Shown in pieces: positions 1 to 9,919 of a stretch of 64,000 bases of DNA (position 1 is the first letter of the stretch; every line of letters begins with the position of its first letter). The DNA comes from Jatrophihabitans_A lederbergiae (GTDB lineage Bacteria; Actinomycetota; Actinomycetes; Mycobacteriales; Jatrophihabitantaceae): NCBI RefSeq assembly GCF_031845305.1, contig NZ_JAVREH010000012.1, positions 51,416 through 115,415 of the forward strand. The letters run 5' to 3'. The translations under genes and the position numbers were made by a program. The notes under the pieces are model-generated. The model had not been told where the DNA came from, did not search any database, and saw only the letters and a program-made list of their open reading frames with translations.

Positions 1-3000
1 GCGTCCGTCGCGGTGCACTTCGACGCCAAGGTAGGCGGTGCGCGGGTGCTGGAGTCACTGCTCGCCGAGCTGACCGCCGAGCAGGCTCCCGACTTCTGCC
101 TGCTGTTCTCGTCCACCTCGGCCATCTTCGGCGGCCTGGCCTTCGGCAGCTATGCGGCCGCCAATGCAGCGTTGACCGCGATTGCCCAGCGCAACGTGCA
201 CCGATCGGCGACAAGTTGGATTGCCGCCAGCTGGGATACCTGGGCCACCACCCTGGACGGGATCGAGGCCGGCATCGGCGCGAGCATGCTGGCGCATTCG
301 ATGTCCACCGACGAGGCACTGGCTGCCTTCGACCGGGTGCTCGCCGCTGGCGCACCAAACGTGATCGTGGTGGCCGCGGGGTTGGCGGACCGGTTACCCC
401 AGCTGTCCGCCGTCGAGGAACCCGCCGCGAGCGTGCAACGGTTCCCCCGGCCGGAGCTGCCGCAGCCCTACCTGCCGCCGCTCACCGCGACCGAGCGTGG
501 GCTGGCCGAGGTATGGACCGATGTGCTCGGTGTGGAGCCGGTCGGCACCCGCGACAACTTCTTCGACCTGAGCGGAAATTCGCTGCTGGCGCTGCAGATG
601 CTCGCGCTCGTCAAGAAGCGGTTCGGCATCGCTGTCGCGTCCGTGACGCTGTTCGAGGCACCGACGGTGCACGCGCTCGCGGCCGTCCTGGACCAGCAGG
701 GTGCCAGTCCGGCAACCGGATCGAGGTCCGGGCCGGCGGTCCTCCCCGCAGCGGACCGTTCCGGCGCGGGGACGATGACCAACAAGGCCATACCGATAAC
801 CACAGCACAGATCAACACAGCACCGGTAACCGCAGCAAAGGCCACTACCGCACGCCCCGCCGCCTCGGACCCTGACTTCGACCGCAGGATCGCGGTGGTC
901 GGCATGGCGGGTCGCTTTCCGGGCGCGGGTGACGTCGGCACGTTCTGGCAGAACCTGTGCGACGGCATGGAGTCGATCAGCTTCTTCTCCGAGGAGGAAT
1001 TGCTCGCCTCCGGCGTGGACCCGGCACACATCGCGGATCCAAACTACGTGCCGGCCCGTCCGGTGCTCGACGATGTGACCGGCTTCGACGCCGGGTTCTT
1101 CGGGCTCAGCCCGCGGATGGCGGCGCTCACCGACCCGCAGCAACGGCTGTTCCTGGAGGTGTGCTGGGAGGCGCTGGAGCAGTCCGGGTACGCCGCCCCG
1201 GAACACCGCAGTCGGGTCGGCGTCTACGGTGGCGCCAACCTCAGCACGTACCTGCTGCAGATGCCCGAAGAGGCGTTGCTCGGCGGCGACGTCAGCACCT
1301 ACGAGATCATCATGGGCAACGACAAGGACGCCCTGACCACGACGGTCTCGTACCTGTTCGACCTGCACGGCCCGAGCATGGCGGTGCAGACGTTCTGCTC
1401 GACCTCGCTGGTGGCAACCCACCTTGCGATGCAGAGCCTGCGCAACGGCGAGTGTGAGCTGGCCCTGGCCGGCGGCGTGTCGATCCGCGTTCCCGACAAG
1501 ATCGGGCATCTCTACGGTCCCGGTGGCATGGAAACCCCGGACGGGCACGTGCGCACCTTCGACGCCAAGGCCGGCGGCAGCCTGTTCGGTGACGGTGCGG
1601 CCGTGGTGGCGCTCAAGCGACTACCCGACGCCATCCGCGATGGCGACCACATCTGGTCGGTCATCCGTGGGTCGGCCATCAACAACGACGGCGCGCTGAA
1701 GGTCGGCTACACCGCGCCCAGTGTCGTCGGGCAGGCCCGGGTCATCGCCGACGCGATGGCCGACGCGGGCGTGACAGGTGAGGACATCAGCTACATCGAG
1801 GCGCACGGTACGGCCACCGAACTGGGTGACCCGATCGAGCTGGCAGCGCTCGTCCGGGCGTTCGGCGAGACGGCCGAGAACCAGTATTGCCCGATCGGCT
1901 CGGTCAAAACCAATATCGGTCACCTCGACCGAGCGGCCGGGGTGACCGGCCTGATCAAAACCTCGCTGGCGCTGCGCGATGCGGTGATTCCCGCGAGCCT
2001 GCACTACACCAGTCCGAATCCCGAGATCGACTTCGAGAACAGCCCCTTCTATGTCAATACCGTGCTGTCGCCCTGGCAGACCCGGGACGGCCGTCAGCCG
2101 ATGGCGGGCATCAATTCACTCGGCATGGGCGGCACGAACGTGCACGTGGTCGTGGAGCAGGCGCCGGTTCGCGAGGTCAGCGGACGGGCCGGTGACCGCA
2201 GCCGCCGCTACCAGGTGCTGACGGTGTCGGCGCGTACGGCCACGGCGGCAGACCAGTCCTGCTCGCGGCTGGCGGCCCACCTCGACAGCGCGCCGGACAC
2301 CCGGCTGGCCGACGTCGCCTACACGTTGCAGGTGGGGCGCAAGACGTTCGAGCACCGGCGCACCCTGATCGCGACCGGAACCGCAGAAGTCGCGGCCGCG
2401 CTCGCCGGGCAGAACCCCGACCTTCCGGTGCTGAGCCGGGTGGACGCCGTCCGCGGCCGGCACGTGGCGTTGCTGTTCACCGGCGTCGGTGAGCAGTACC
2501 CGGGAATGGTCGCCGAGCTCTACCGGCGGGAACCGGTGTTCCGGGCTGCTCTGGAGGAGTGCCTGAGCCTGCTGCAGGAGGCGTTGCCAGACACCGATCT
2601 GGTCGATCTTCTTGCGGGTGCGCGTGGTTCGGTCTCGGGCTTGGCCGCACTGCTCGGACGGGGCGCCGCCACCGAGGACCCGCGGGCGGATGAGCTGGAG
2701 CGGACGGAGGTGGTGCAACCGGCGCTGTTCGCGGTCGAGTACGCGCTGGCCCGCACGCTCATGACGTGGGGCGTACAGCCCGGCCTGATGCTGGGGTACA
2801 GCCTGGGCGAGTACGTCGCGGCGTGCCTGGCAGGCGTGCTCTCGCTGCCGGACGCGCTGGCGCTGGTGTCCTACCGGGCCAGACTGATCGCCACCGTGCA
2901 GCCGGGCGCGATGCTGGCTGTCTCACTGCCGGCCGAGGATCTGCAGGCACGCTTTGCGATGGCCGACAAGGAGTTGGACATCGCCGCGCTCAACGGCCCG

Positions 3001-5724
3001 CAGGTAACGGTCGTCGCCGGCCCGGTACCGGCGGTGACTGCCTTCACCGCGGAGTTGCGGCGTGCCGAGGTCCCGTGCCGCGCGCTGGGCACCACCCACG
3101 CCTTCCACAGCCGGATGCTGTCGCCGATCGCCGAGCAGCTCACCCGGTGGGTGCGCGACAACATCACCCTCAACGCGCCGCAGTTGCCGTACCTGTCGAA
3201 CGTCACGGGGGATTACGCCGATGCCGACCTGGTGTGCGACCCCGGCTACTGGGCCCGGCACATGTGCCAGCCGGTGCAGTTCGCGGCCGCCATGCAGACC
3301 CTGCTCGCCGATCCGGAACTGGCCGTCGTCGAGATCGGCCCTGGCCAGTCCCTCGGCGCGCTGGTCCGCAGTGGTGGCGCATCGCCGAAGCAATGGCCGC
3401 TGATCCTGTCGATGCTGCCCGCGGGCAGTGAGAGTCGGCCGGACGACGCGGCGCTGGCCGACTGCCTGGCGCGGCTGTGGCTGCTCGGCGTGGACCTCGA
3501 CTGGCTGACCTATTCCAACCGGCACCCCGGGGCTCGCGTGCTCGACCGCTCGACGCTGCCGGGCCGGGTGCCCTTGCCGACGTACCCCTTTCAGCGGCAG
3601 CGGTACTGGATCGAGGGCTCCCGCCGCGGTGCTCCGGATGCGCAGACACCGCAGACATCGCAGGCATCGCAGGCACTGCCTCAGGTGACTGCCGCCGATA
3701 CCGGTGTCACGTTCGAGACGATCGCGGCGTTGGAGAAGATGCCCGAGGAGCAATGGTTGCACCTGCCGGTGTGGCGCCAGACCGCGGCGCCGGCTGCGGC
3801 CGCGGAGACGTCCAGGTCATGGCTGGTCTACACCCGCGACGGGCTTGCCGACGATGTGGTGGCGGCATTGCGGTCCGCGCTACCGGACGGCACAGCGCTC
3901 AGCATCGTCCGGTCCGGCGACGGCTTCGCCACCGAGCAGGACGGTTACACCGTTCGGCCGGGAAACGTCGAGGACACCCTTGCGTTGCTGCGGGAATTGC
4001 GATCGGCCGGCCGGCCGCCGGAGCGGGTTGTCCACCTGTGGGCGTTGCAGTCCGTGCCGGAGGAGGTGGTCGTCGCCGAGGGGCTGCACACCCTGGTGGC
4101 GCTGGCCCGGGCTGCTGGTGAGCTCGGAATGGACAGCTGGTCGCTCGACGTCGTGGTGTCCGGCACCCAGCAGGTGCTGCCCGAGGATGTGTCCCGGCCG
4201 CACGCCGCGATGCTGGCCGGGCCGTGCCGGGTCATTCCGTTGGAGTATCCGAACGTGACCAGCCGGTTGATCGACCTGGACGCGGCGGCCGATCGTGGCG
4301 CGGTCGCCGGCGTGGTGGCCGAGCTGCGGCGACCGCTGGCGGAAGCCCTGGTGGCACTGCGGCACGGACGCCGCTGGCTGCCGGAGTACGAGGCGATGTG
4401 CTCGGCCGAGGTGGCACCCGAGGCGGTGTTGCGCAAGGGCGGCGTCTACCTGATCACCGGTGGTCTCGGCGGCATCGCGCTCGCGATGGCGAACCGGTTG
4501 GCCCGGAACTGCCGGGCGAAACTCGTGCTGCTCGCACGGCATGGTTTGCCGCCGCGCGACACCTGGCCGGACCTGCTGGCTGGCAAGGCGATCGATCCGG
4601 GCGCCGAGCAGACCCGGCGGCGGATCGCCGAGGTGTCGGCGCTGCTGGAGCTGGGTGCCGAGGTCGAGGTCGTGACCGGTGACGTCAGCAGCGCCGACGA
4701 TGTCCGGCGGGCCTGCGAGCTGGCGCAGCAGCGGTTCGGCGGGCTGCACGGTGTGCTGCACGTCGCGGGCGTTCCGGCGATGGGGCTGATGCAGTTCAAG
4801 GATCCGTCCGAACTCGATCAGGTCCTCGCACCCAAGGTCGGCGGTGCGCTGGCCATCACCGAGGCGTTGCGGATGGGCAAGCCGGACGAGATCGAGCTCG
4901 ACTTCCTGGTGTTCTTCTCCTCTATCACCTCCACCACCGGCGGTGGCCCGGGACAGGTGGACTACTGCGCCGGCAATGCCTTCCTGGACAGCTACGCCTA
5001 CCAGCTGGCCGACACCGGGCGGAAGGTGCTGTCCATCAACTGGGGGGAGTGGACCTGGAACGCCTGGGAAGCCGGCCTCACCGGCTACGCCGACGCGTTG
5101 CAGGACTTCTTCCGCCAGAACCGGGTCCGGGTCGGCATCGGCTTCGAGGACGGCTGGCGGTGCCTGCTGCGGGCGCTGGACTGCGGCGAGCCGCGGGTGG
5201 TCGTGTCAACCCAGGACTTCTCGACGATGGTCCGTTACAGCTCGCAGTTCACCGTCGCCGCGGTCAGCTCCCCGGTGCTGGCGCAGGACGGCGGCGCGAG
5301 GCATCCTCGGCCGGAGCTGGTCACCTCGTACCAGGAGCCGTCGGGCAGCGTCGAGGCCGACATCGCCGCGATCTGGTGTGAGTCCCTGCAGCTGGAACGG
5401 GTCGGGGCCCAGGACAACTTCTTCGAACTGGGCGGCAACTCGCTGCTGGGGGTGAGCATCGTGGCGTCGCTGCGCGCCAAGTTCGCCCCGGTCGAGCTGC
5501 CGCCGCACATCCTCTACGAGGCGCCGACGGTGGCGGCACTCGGCAAGGTGATCGATTCCTCGCTCTCGGACGACCCGGAACTCCTCGGAGGCTGGGACAG
5601 CGGTGGCAGCCAGGTCCGCGCGCAGTTGCGCAGATCTGGACTCGAAGCCTCCGCGGGCCGCAGGCGTGCACGGCAAGGCCAATCGGACAGAACCCAAACA
5701 GGCACGGGAACGGAGAAGTCATGA
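1..5724 (+). CDS. Type I modular polyketide synthase, 5'-truncated: (KR)-ACP-KS-AT-KR-ACP
   Basis: Reading frame is open from base 1, so the gene begins upstream of the window. Residues here are counted from the GTG codon at base 13. The first ~130 residues are the catalytic end of a ketoreductase (Ser, and Tyr in GSYAAANAAL). An ACP follows with phosphopantetheine Ser190 in LSGNSLL. A full module comes next: KS from about 292 with Cys462 in TFCSTSL and both His (EAHGTAT, NIGHLD); AT with Ser930 in GYSLGEY and HAFH near 1029, a malonyl-type signature; KR from about 1475 with TGGLGGI and a Ser/Tyr/Asn set in DYCAGNAF; ACP with Ser1810 in GGNSLLG. There is no DH, ER or TE. The last ~60 residues are Arg-rich and may be a docking tail. 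The stop overlaps the next start (ATGA), so the operon is translationally coupled. The KS resembles those of hybrid NRPS/PKS systems; this is an impression from motifs. Confidence 0.95.
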   Translation, partial: ASVAVHFDAKVGGARVLESLLAELTAEQAPDFCLLFSSTSAIFGGLAFGSYAAANAALTAIAQRNVHRSATSWIAASWDTWATTLDGIEAGIGASMLAHSMSTDEALAAFDRVLAAGAPNVIVVAAGLADRLPQLSAVEEPAASVQRFPRPELPQPYLPPLTATERGLAEVWTDVLGVEPVGTRDNFFDLSGNSLLALQMLALVKKRFGIAVASVTLFEAPTVHALAAVLDQQGASPATGSRSGPAVLPAADRSGAGTMTNKAIPITTAQINTAPVTAAKATTARPAASDPDFDRRIAVVGMAGRFPGAGDVGTFWQNLCDGMESISFFSEEELLASGVDPAHIADPNYVPARPVLDDVTGFDAGFFGLSPRMAALTDPQQRLFLEVCWEALEQSGYAAPEHRSRVGVYGGANLSTYLLQMPEEALLGGDVSTYEIIMGNDKDALTTTVSYLFDLHGPSMAVQTFCSTSLVATHLAMQSLRNGECELALAGGVSIRVPDKIGHLYGPGGMETPDGHVRTFDAKAGGSLFGDGAAVVALKRLPDAIRDGDHIWSVIRGSAINNDGALKVGYTAPSVVGQARVIADAMADAGVTGEDISYIEAHGTATELGDPIELAALVRAFGETAENQYCPIGSVKTNIGHLDRAAGVTGLIKTSLALRDAVIPASLHYTSPNPEIDFENSPFYVNTVLSPWQTRDGRQPMAGINSLGMGGTNVHVVVEQAPVREVSGRAGDRSRRYQVLTVSARTATAADQSCSRLAAHLDSAPDTRLADVAYTLQVGRKTFEHRRTLIATGTAEVAAALAGQNPDLPVLSRVDAVRGRHVALLFTGVGEQYPGMVAELYRREPVFRAALEECLSLLQEALPDTDLVDLLAGARGSVSGLAALLGRGAATEDPRADELERTEVVQPALFAVEYALARTLMTWGVQPGLMLGYSLGEYVAACLAGVLSLPDALALVSYRARLIATVQPGAMLAVSLPAEDLQARFAMADKELDIAALNGPQVTVVAGPVPAVTAFTAELRRAEVPCRALGTTHAFHSRMLSPIAEQLTRWVRDNITLNAPQLPYLSNVTGDYADADLVCDPGYWARHMCQPVQFAAAMQTLLADPELAVVEIGPGQSLGALVRSGGASPKQWPLILSMLPAGSESRPDDAALADCLARLWLLGVDLDWLTYSNRHPGARVLDRSTLPGRVPLPTYPFQRQRYWIEGSRRGAPDAQTPQTSQASQALPQVTAADTGVTFETIAALEKMPEEQWLHLPVWRQTAAPAAAAETSRSWLVYTRDGLADDVVAALRSALPDGTALSIVRSGDGFATEQDGYTVRPGNVEDTLALLRELRSAGRPPERVVHLWALQSVPEEVVVAEGLHTLVALARAAGELGMDSWSLDVVVSGTQQVLPEDVSRPHAAMLAGPCRVIPLEYPNVTSRLIDLDAAADRGAVAGVVAELRRPLAEALVALRHGRRWLPEYEAMCSAEVAPEAVLRKGGVYLITGGLGGIALAMANRLARNCRAKLVLLARHGLPPRDTWPDLLAGKAIDPGAEQTRRRIAEVSALLELGAEVEVVTGDVSSADDVRRACELAQQRFGGLHGVLHVAGVPAMGLMQFKDPSELDQVLAPKVGGALAITEALRMGKPDEIELDFLVFFSSITSTTGGGPGQVDYCAGNAFLDSYAYQLADTGRKVLSINWGEWTWNAWEAGLTGYADALQDFFRQNRVRVGIGFEDGWRCLLRALDCGEPRVVVSTQDFSTMVRYSSQFTVAAVSSPVLAQDGGARHPRPELVTSYQEPSGSVEADIAAIWCESLQLERVGAQDNFFELGGNSLLGVSIVASLRAKFAPVELPPHILYEAPTVAALGKVIDSSLSDDPELLGGWDSGGSQVRAQLRRSGLEASAGRRRARQGQSDRTQTGTGTEKS

Positions 5725-6569
5725 GTGTGGTCGGAGTGATCGGCGCTGGCGTCATGGGCGTCGGTGTCGCGCAGAACCTCGCCCAAACCGGGCACGAGGT
5801 CATCCTGGTCGACACCAGCGAGGCAATCCTCGCCGAGGCGTTGGCCACCATCCGGCACAACTGCCGGATGAGCCGGTTGCTCGGTGGACCGGCGCTGGAT
5901 GCCGATGCGGTGCTCGCCAAGATCAGCGTCGGGGTGGGCGCCGACTCGGTGGCCAAGGCCGATGTGATCATCGAGAACGTCACCGAGAACTGGGACATCA
6001 AGCGGGCGGTATATCGAGAGCTGGATGCCGCATGCGGCCCGGACACCGTTTTCATCGTCAACACCTCGGCAATCCCGATCACGAAGGTCGCCTCGGTCAC
6101 CTCGCGACCCGCACAGGTCATCGGCGTGCATTTCATGAACCCGGTACCGGCCAAGCCCGCGGTCGAGCTCATTCCCGGGTTCCACACCTCGCCCGAGACG
6201 ATCCTGCGTACCAAGGAACTGCTCACCGCGATGGGCAAGAAGGCGATTCCGGTCAAGGACGCCTGTGGTTTCATCTCCAACCGGGTGCTGATGCTGACCG
6301 TCAACGAGGCGGCCTACCTGGTGTACGAGGGCGTTGCCGATGCCGAGGCCGTGGACGAGGTTTTCCGCAGTTGTTTCGGTCACCCGATGGGCCCGCTGCA
6401 GACCGCTGACCTGATCGGTGTCGACACCATCCTGTACAGCGTCGAGGTGCTGTACGAGCACTACAGCGACAGCAAGTACCGGCCCTGCCCGCTGCTGCGC
6501 CAGATGACCGATGCCGGCCTGCACGGGCGCAAGTCCGGACGTGGCTTCTACGACTACTCGACCGGTTGA
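5721..6569 (+). CDS. 3-hydroxyacyl-CoA dehydrogenase-like enzyme of ACP-linked extender-unit pathway (FkbK/ZmaG type)
   Basis: 282 residues, the usual length of short 3-hydroxybutyryl-CoA dehydrogenases. The N-terminus has the NAD-binding motif GVIGAGVMGVG. HFMNPVP carries the His of the His-Glu pair, and SNRVLM and GRKSGRGFYDYS are further family motifs. In methoxymalonyl-ACP and hydroxymalonyl-ACP clusters this enzyme oxidises a 2-hydroxyl of glyceryl-ACP-derived intermediates. The three other members of that set follow directly (ACP, acyl-CoA dehydrogenase, FkbH-like), which is the main reason for the functional call over fatty-acid oxidation. The start overlaps the PKS stop by 4 bp. Confidence 0.9.
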   Translation: MSVVGVIGAGVMGVGVAQNLAQTGHEVILVDTSEAILAEALATIRHNCRMSRLLGGPALDADAVLAKISVGVGADSVAKADVIIENVTENWDIKRAVYRELDAACGPDTVFIVNTSAIPITKVASVTSRPAQVIGVHFMNPVPAKPAVELIPGFHTSPETILRTKELLTAMGKKAIPVKDACGFISNRVLMLTVNEAAYLVYEGVADAEAVDEVFRSCFGHPMGPLQTADLIGVDTILYSVEVLYEHYSDSKYRPCPLLRQMTDAGLHGRKSGRGFYDYSTG

Positions 6570-6646
6570 GTTTGACCCCTGTAGGTAAGCAGAACAGCCA
6601 GCACACTCGATTCCAGCTCACTCGATTCAAGCAAGGAGCACTTCTC

Positions 6647-6904
6647 ATGTCACAGCACGTCCAGGATCAGATCCTCGCTTTCATCCGCAGCCGCTTCCCG
6701 CAGGCAGAGATCAGCGACACCGAGGACATCTTCCAGATCGGCTTCGTCAACTCGCTGTTCGCGATGGAGCTGGTCATGTTCGTCGAGAAGACGTTCGGGG
6801 TCACCGTTCCCAACGACGAGCTGCGGATGGACAATTTCCGCACCGCCAAGTCGATGGCCGAACTGGTGGACCGGCTCTCCGCCGCATCCGTCGTCGAGGT
6901 CTAG
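6647..6904 (+). CDS. Discrete acyl carrier protein for extender-unit synthesis (FkbJ/ZmaD type)
   Basis: 85-residue free-standing carrier protein. The pantetheine attachment serine is in GFVNSLFAMEL (NSL instead of the common DSL), followed by the helix II sequence MELVMFVEKTFG. The ATG at 6647 is preceded by AAGGAGC at a proper distance; an in-frame upstream start at 6566 has no ribosome site and adds an unlikely leader, so 6647 is chosen. In related pathways this ACP is loaded with a glyceryl group by the FkbH protein and carries the extender while the two dehydrogenases oxidise it. The 77-bp gap after the dehydrogenase gene is the only notable gap in this operon segment. Confidence 0.9.
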   Translation: MSQHVQDQILAFIRSRFPQAEISDTEDIFQIGFVNSLFAMELVMFVEKTFGVTVPNDELRMDNFRTAKSMAELVDRLSAASVVEV

Positions 6905-6906
6905 CC

Positions 6907-8064
6907 GTGACCCTGACCAGTCCGCCCGTCCTCGCGCCGGAGAGCTGCGTGGTGCACGATCGCGGCTCCGCGCGAGGCTTTGTCGACGCCCACATCACCC
7001 CGTACGCCAACGACTTCGAGCGCGAGGGCAGGCTGCCCGAGGAACTGCTCGAGCGCATCGGGGCAGCCGGGCTGTGGGCGCCGTTCCTGCCGCGCGAGGT
7101 TGGTGGCGGGGGCCTGGATCTGGTCACTCTCGGCCACATCCACGAGGAGGTCGGCCGCGGTTGCTCCTCGGTCCGCAGCTTGCTCACCGTGCACACCATG
7201 GTCGCCTGGGCGCTGCAACGTTGGGGCAGTCCGGCGCAACGCGCGCAGTGGACCTCGGCGCTGTGTAGCGGCGCGGTGCTCGGGGCGTTCTGCCTGTCCG
7301 AGCCCGAGGCCGGCAGCGATGCGACCGGCATCCAGACGACCGCGGTCGAGACCGGCGGCGGCTGGGTCCTCAACGGGGTGAAGACCTGGATCACCAATGG
7401 CCAACGGGCTGATCTCTTTCTCGTGTTCGCCCGCACGGCCGACAGCATCGGTGCCTTCCTGGTGCCGCGGAGCACGCCGGGCGTCGAGGTTCGGGCCATT
7501 CCCGAGATCCTGGGCACCCGCGGCTCGATGCTGGGCAAGGTCAGCTTTCGCGACGTCAGGCTCGGCCCGGACGCGCTGCTCGGCCCCAGCGGCTTCACCG
7601 CCGGCATGATGCTGACCGGCACGCTGGACCTGGGCCGATACAGTGTGGCGGCGGGCTCCGTGGGCATCGTCCAGGCCTGCCTGGAGGCGTGCGCGACGTA
7701 CACCACCCGCCGCACGGTCGGCGGTACGGCGCTGCGCAACCTGCAGTTGATCCAGGCCAAGGTGACCGACATGGTGACCGACGTCCGGGCGGCCAGGCTG
7801 CTGGTCGGCGAGGCCGGCCGACTCAAGGACGCCGGTGAGGCCTCCACGATCATGGCGACCTGGGTGGCGAAGTACTTCGCCTCCACCGCCGCGGCGAAGC
7901 ACTCGTCCGAAGCCGTGCAGATTCACGGAGCCAACGGTTGCGGGCCGGACTACCCGGTGGCGCGGCTGTATCGCGACGCCAAGGTGATGGAAATTATCGA
8001 AGGCAGCAATGAGGTCCAGCGCATCACGATCGCTGGCGCGGCATATCGGGAGATGAACCTGTGA
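6907..8064 (+). CDS. Acyl-CoA dehydrogenase-family flavoenzyme of extender-unit pathway (FkbI/ZmaE type)
   Basis: 385 residues with the complete acyl-CoA dehydrogenase fold. CLSEPEAGSDATG is the FAD/substrate signature in the middle, QIHGANGCGPDYPVARLYRD lies in the C-terminal helical domain, and IIEGSNEVQRI carries the catalytic Glu. In FK520, ansamitocin and zwittermicin-type clusters the equivalent enzyme introduces the oxidation needed to turn glyceryl-ACP into a hydroxymalonyl semialdehyde or acid. GTG start two bases after the ACP stop; its TGA overlaps the GTG of the next gene, so expression is coupled. Confidence 0.9.
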   Translation: MTLTSPPVLAPESCVVHDRGSARGFVDAHITPYANDFEREGRLPEELLERIGAAGLWAPFLPREVGGGGLDLVTLGHIHEEVGRGCSSVRSLLTVHTMVAWALQRWGSPAQRAQWTSALCSGAVLGAFCLSEPEAGSDATGIQTTAVETGGGWVLNGVKTWITNGQRADLFLVFARTADSIGAFLVPRSTPGVEVRAIPEILGTRGSMLGKVSFRDVRLGPDALLGPSGFTAGMMLTGTLDLGRYSVAAGSVGIVQACLEACATYTTRRTVGGTALRNLQLIQAKVTDMVTDVRAARLLVGEAGRLKDAGEASTIMATWVAKYFASTAAAKHSSEAVQIHGANGCGPDYPVARLYRDAKVMEIIEGSNEVQRITIAGAAYREMNL

Positions 8065-9146
8065 GTGTTGACAACCTGTTGGAGCCGGCCACGGTGAGCG
8101 TCCTTCCCGAGAAGCCGGTGCGGGGCCGCATCAAGGTGGTGGTGTGGGATCTGGACAACACCCTGTGGGACGGCGTGCTGCTGGAGGACGACCGAGTCAC
8201 CGCCCGTCCCTCGGTGGTGGCCCACATCCGGCACCTGGACCAGGTGGGGGTGCTCAACTCCATCGCCAGCAAGAACGACCGGACCGCCGCACTGGCCACG
8301 TTGGCCGAGCTGGGACTGGCCGACCTCTTCCTGTTTCCGCAGGTGAACTGGAACCCCAAATCCAGTTCCATCGAACTGATCGCCAAGGCGCTGAACCTGG
8401 GCCTGGACGCGTTCGCCTTCGTCGACGACCAGGAGTTCGAGCGCGCCGAGGTGGCCCACGGCCTGCCGCAGGTGACCTGCGTGGACATCCTCGATCTCGA
8501 CGAGGCGCTGCGGCGACCGGAGTTCCGGCCCCGGTTCGTCACTGACGAGTCGGCCAAGCGGCGCGAGATGTATCAGGGCCAGATTGCCCGGGACGAGCTG
8601 GAGCAGGACTTCGTCGGTACGAACGACGAGTTCCTGGCGAGCCTGGGCATGTGCTTCACCCTGGAGCGTGCCAAGCAGCAGGACCTGCAGCGCGCGGAAG
8701 AGCTGACGGTGCGCACCAACCAGCTCAACTCCACCGGCAAGACCTATTCTTACGACGAGCTCAACGAGCTGCGGGAATCACCGGATCACCTGCTGCTCGT
8801 CGCCTCCCTCACCGATACGTTCGGCAGCTACGGCAAGATCGGACTCGCCCTGGTCGAGAGGGGCGAGCAGGTATGGCAGCTGCGGATGATGCTGATGTCG
8901 TGCCGGGTGATGTCGCGTGGCGTCGGGATGGTGCTGCTCAACCACATCATGACGCTCGCCAAGCAGGCGGGCGTGGCCCTGCATGCTGACTTCGTCGAGA
9001 CGGGCCGCAACCGGATGATGCAGATCACCTATGCCTTCGCGGGCTTTCGTGAGGTGAGCCGCAACGGCAACCTGGTGGTGCTCGGCGCCGACCTGGACTC
9101 GCTGCAGGCGCCGCCGCCCTACGTCCGGCTCGAGATCCTCGGATGA
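8061..9146 (+). CDS. fkbH: FkbH-like HAD-superfamily protein, glyceryl transfer to ACP
   Basis: 361 residues. The N-terminal half is a HAD domain with the nucleophile motif VVWDLDNTLWDG and a later VDDQEFERAE. The C-terminal half is a GNAT-like domain with MLMSCRVMSRGVG, which contains the Cys expected to hold the glyceryl group. FkbH-type enzymes take 1,3-bisphosphoglycerate, remove phosphate and load glyceryl onto a discrete ACP, which starts methoxymalonyl-, hydroxymalonyl- and tetronate-type building blocks. The accompanying two dehydrogenases point to the malonyl-type extender and not to a tetronate. GTG start overlaps the preceding stop (GTGA), and its stop overlaps the thioesterase start (ATGA). 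Confidence 0.93.
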   Translation: MSVDNLLEPATVSVLPEKPVRGRIKVVVWDLDNTLWDGVLLEDDRVTARPSVVAHIRHLDQVGVLNSIASKNDRTAALATLAELGLADLFLFPQVNWNPKSSSIELIAKALNLGLDAFAFVDDQEFERAEVAHGLPQVTCVDILDLDEALRRPEFRPRFVTDESAKRREMYQGQIARDELEQDFVGTNDEFLASLGMCFTLERAKQQDLQRAEELTVRTNQLNSTGKTYSYDELNELRESPDHLLLVASLTDTFGSYGKIGLALVERGEQVWQLRMMLMSCRVMSRGVGMVLLNHIMTLAKQAGVALHADFVETGRNRMMQITYAFAGFREVSRNGNLVVLGADLDSLQAPPPYVRLEILG

Positions 9147-9919
9147 CGGCCACCGTCGAGCAGTCCAGCCGGTGGCTGCCGCTGCGGACGCCGGGCAGCA
9201 CCGGCCTGCCGCTGTTCTGCTTTCCACACGCGGGCGCCGGCGCCTCGGCGTACCGGTCCTGGGTCGGCCGGCTGCCCGGTGTCGAGGTGTTGCCGGTGCA
9301 GGCCCCCGGCCGTGAGGCGCGGTTGCGGGAGCCCGCCTACGAGCAGCTCGGCCCGATGGTCGAGGAGCTGGCGACCGTTGTTCTGGACGCGGTGGACGGT
9401 GGTCCGTATGCCCTGTACGGGCACAGCCTGGGCGCGCTGGTGGCCTTCGAGACGCTGCGGAAGATCCGTCGGCGTGGGGCGACCGAGCCTGCGCACCTCA
9501 TCGTCTCGGGCTGCGCCGCGCCGCAGTGCCCGGTCGAGGACGGGCCGCCCGTCACCGGCATGTCGCAGGCCGAGCTGGCCCGGATGCTGGGCAAGCTCGG
9601 CGGCACCCCGGCGTGGCTGCTGTCCGATCCCGAGCTGCTGCAGATGATCCTGCCCGCGGTCCGGGCCGACTTCAGCGTCAAAGAGACCTACCGGTACGTC
9701 GAGCAGGCGCCCATCAGCGTTCCGCTCACCGTGCTGGCCAGCACTGCCGATCCGCGGGCCGCGCACCACCTGCAGGAACGGTGGCGTGAGCTGACGGCGG
9801 CGGAGTTCCGGCTTCATACGCTTACCGGCGGCCACTTCGCGGTGCTGGAGCAGCACGAGCGCACCCATCAGCACCTCAGTCACGCGCTGGCTGCGGCCCT
9901 CGGCGCGACCGCGGGCTGA
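9143..9919 (+). CDS. Type II thioesterase
   Basis: 258-residue alpha/beta hydrolase typical of stand-alone editing thioesterases of PKS/NRPS clusters. LFCFPHAGAGAS is near the N-terminus, the nucleophile elbow is YGHSLGALVAFE, an acidic residue lies in STADPRA, and the His is in TGGHFAVLEQH. Such enzymes remove stalled or wrong acyl groups from carrier proteins. No integrated thioesterase is seen in any of the three PKS proteins here, so a role in product release is possible but unproven. It closes the first coupled gene run; the next gene begins about 150 bp later. Confidence 0.92.
   Translation: MTATVEQSSRWLPLRTPGSTGLPLFCFPHAGAGASAYRSWVGRLPGVEVLPVQAPGREARLREPAYEQLGPMVEELATVVLDAVDGGPYALYGHSLGALVAFETLRKIRRRGATEPAHLIVSGCAAPQCPVEDGPPVTGMSQAELARMLGKLGGTPAWLLSDPELLQMILPAVRADFSVKETYRYVEQAPISVPLTVLASTADPRAAHHLQERWRELTAAEFRLHTLTGGHFAVLEQHERTHQHLSHALAAALGATAG

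Noticed and set aside
394..1548. Long antisense open frames across the PKS genes
   Set aside because: They are shadows of the high-GC codon pattern on the opposite strand; the plus-strand frame has all catalytic motifs.
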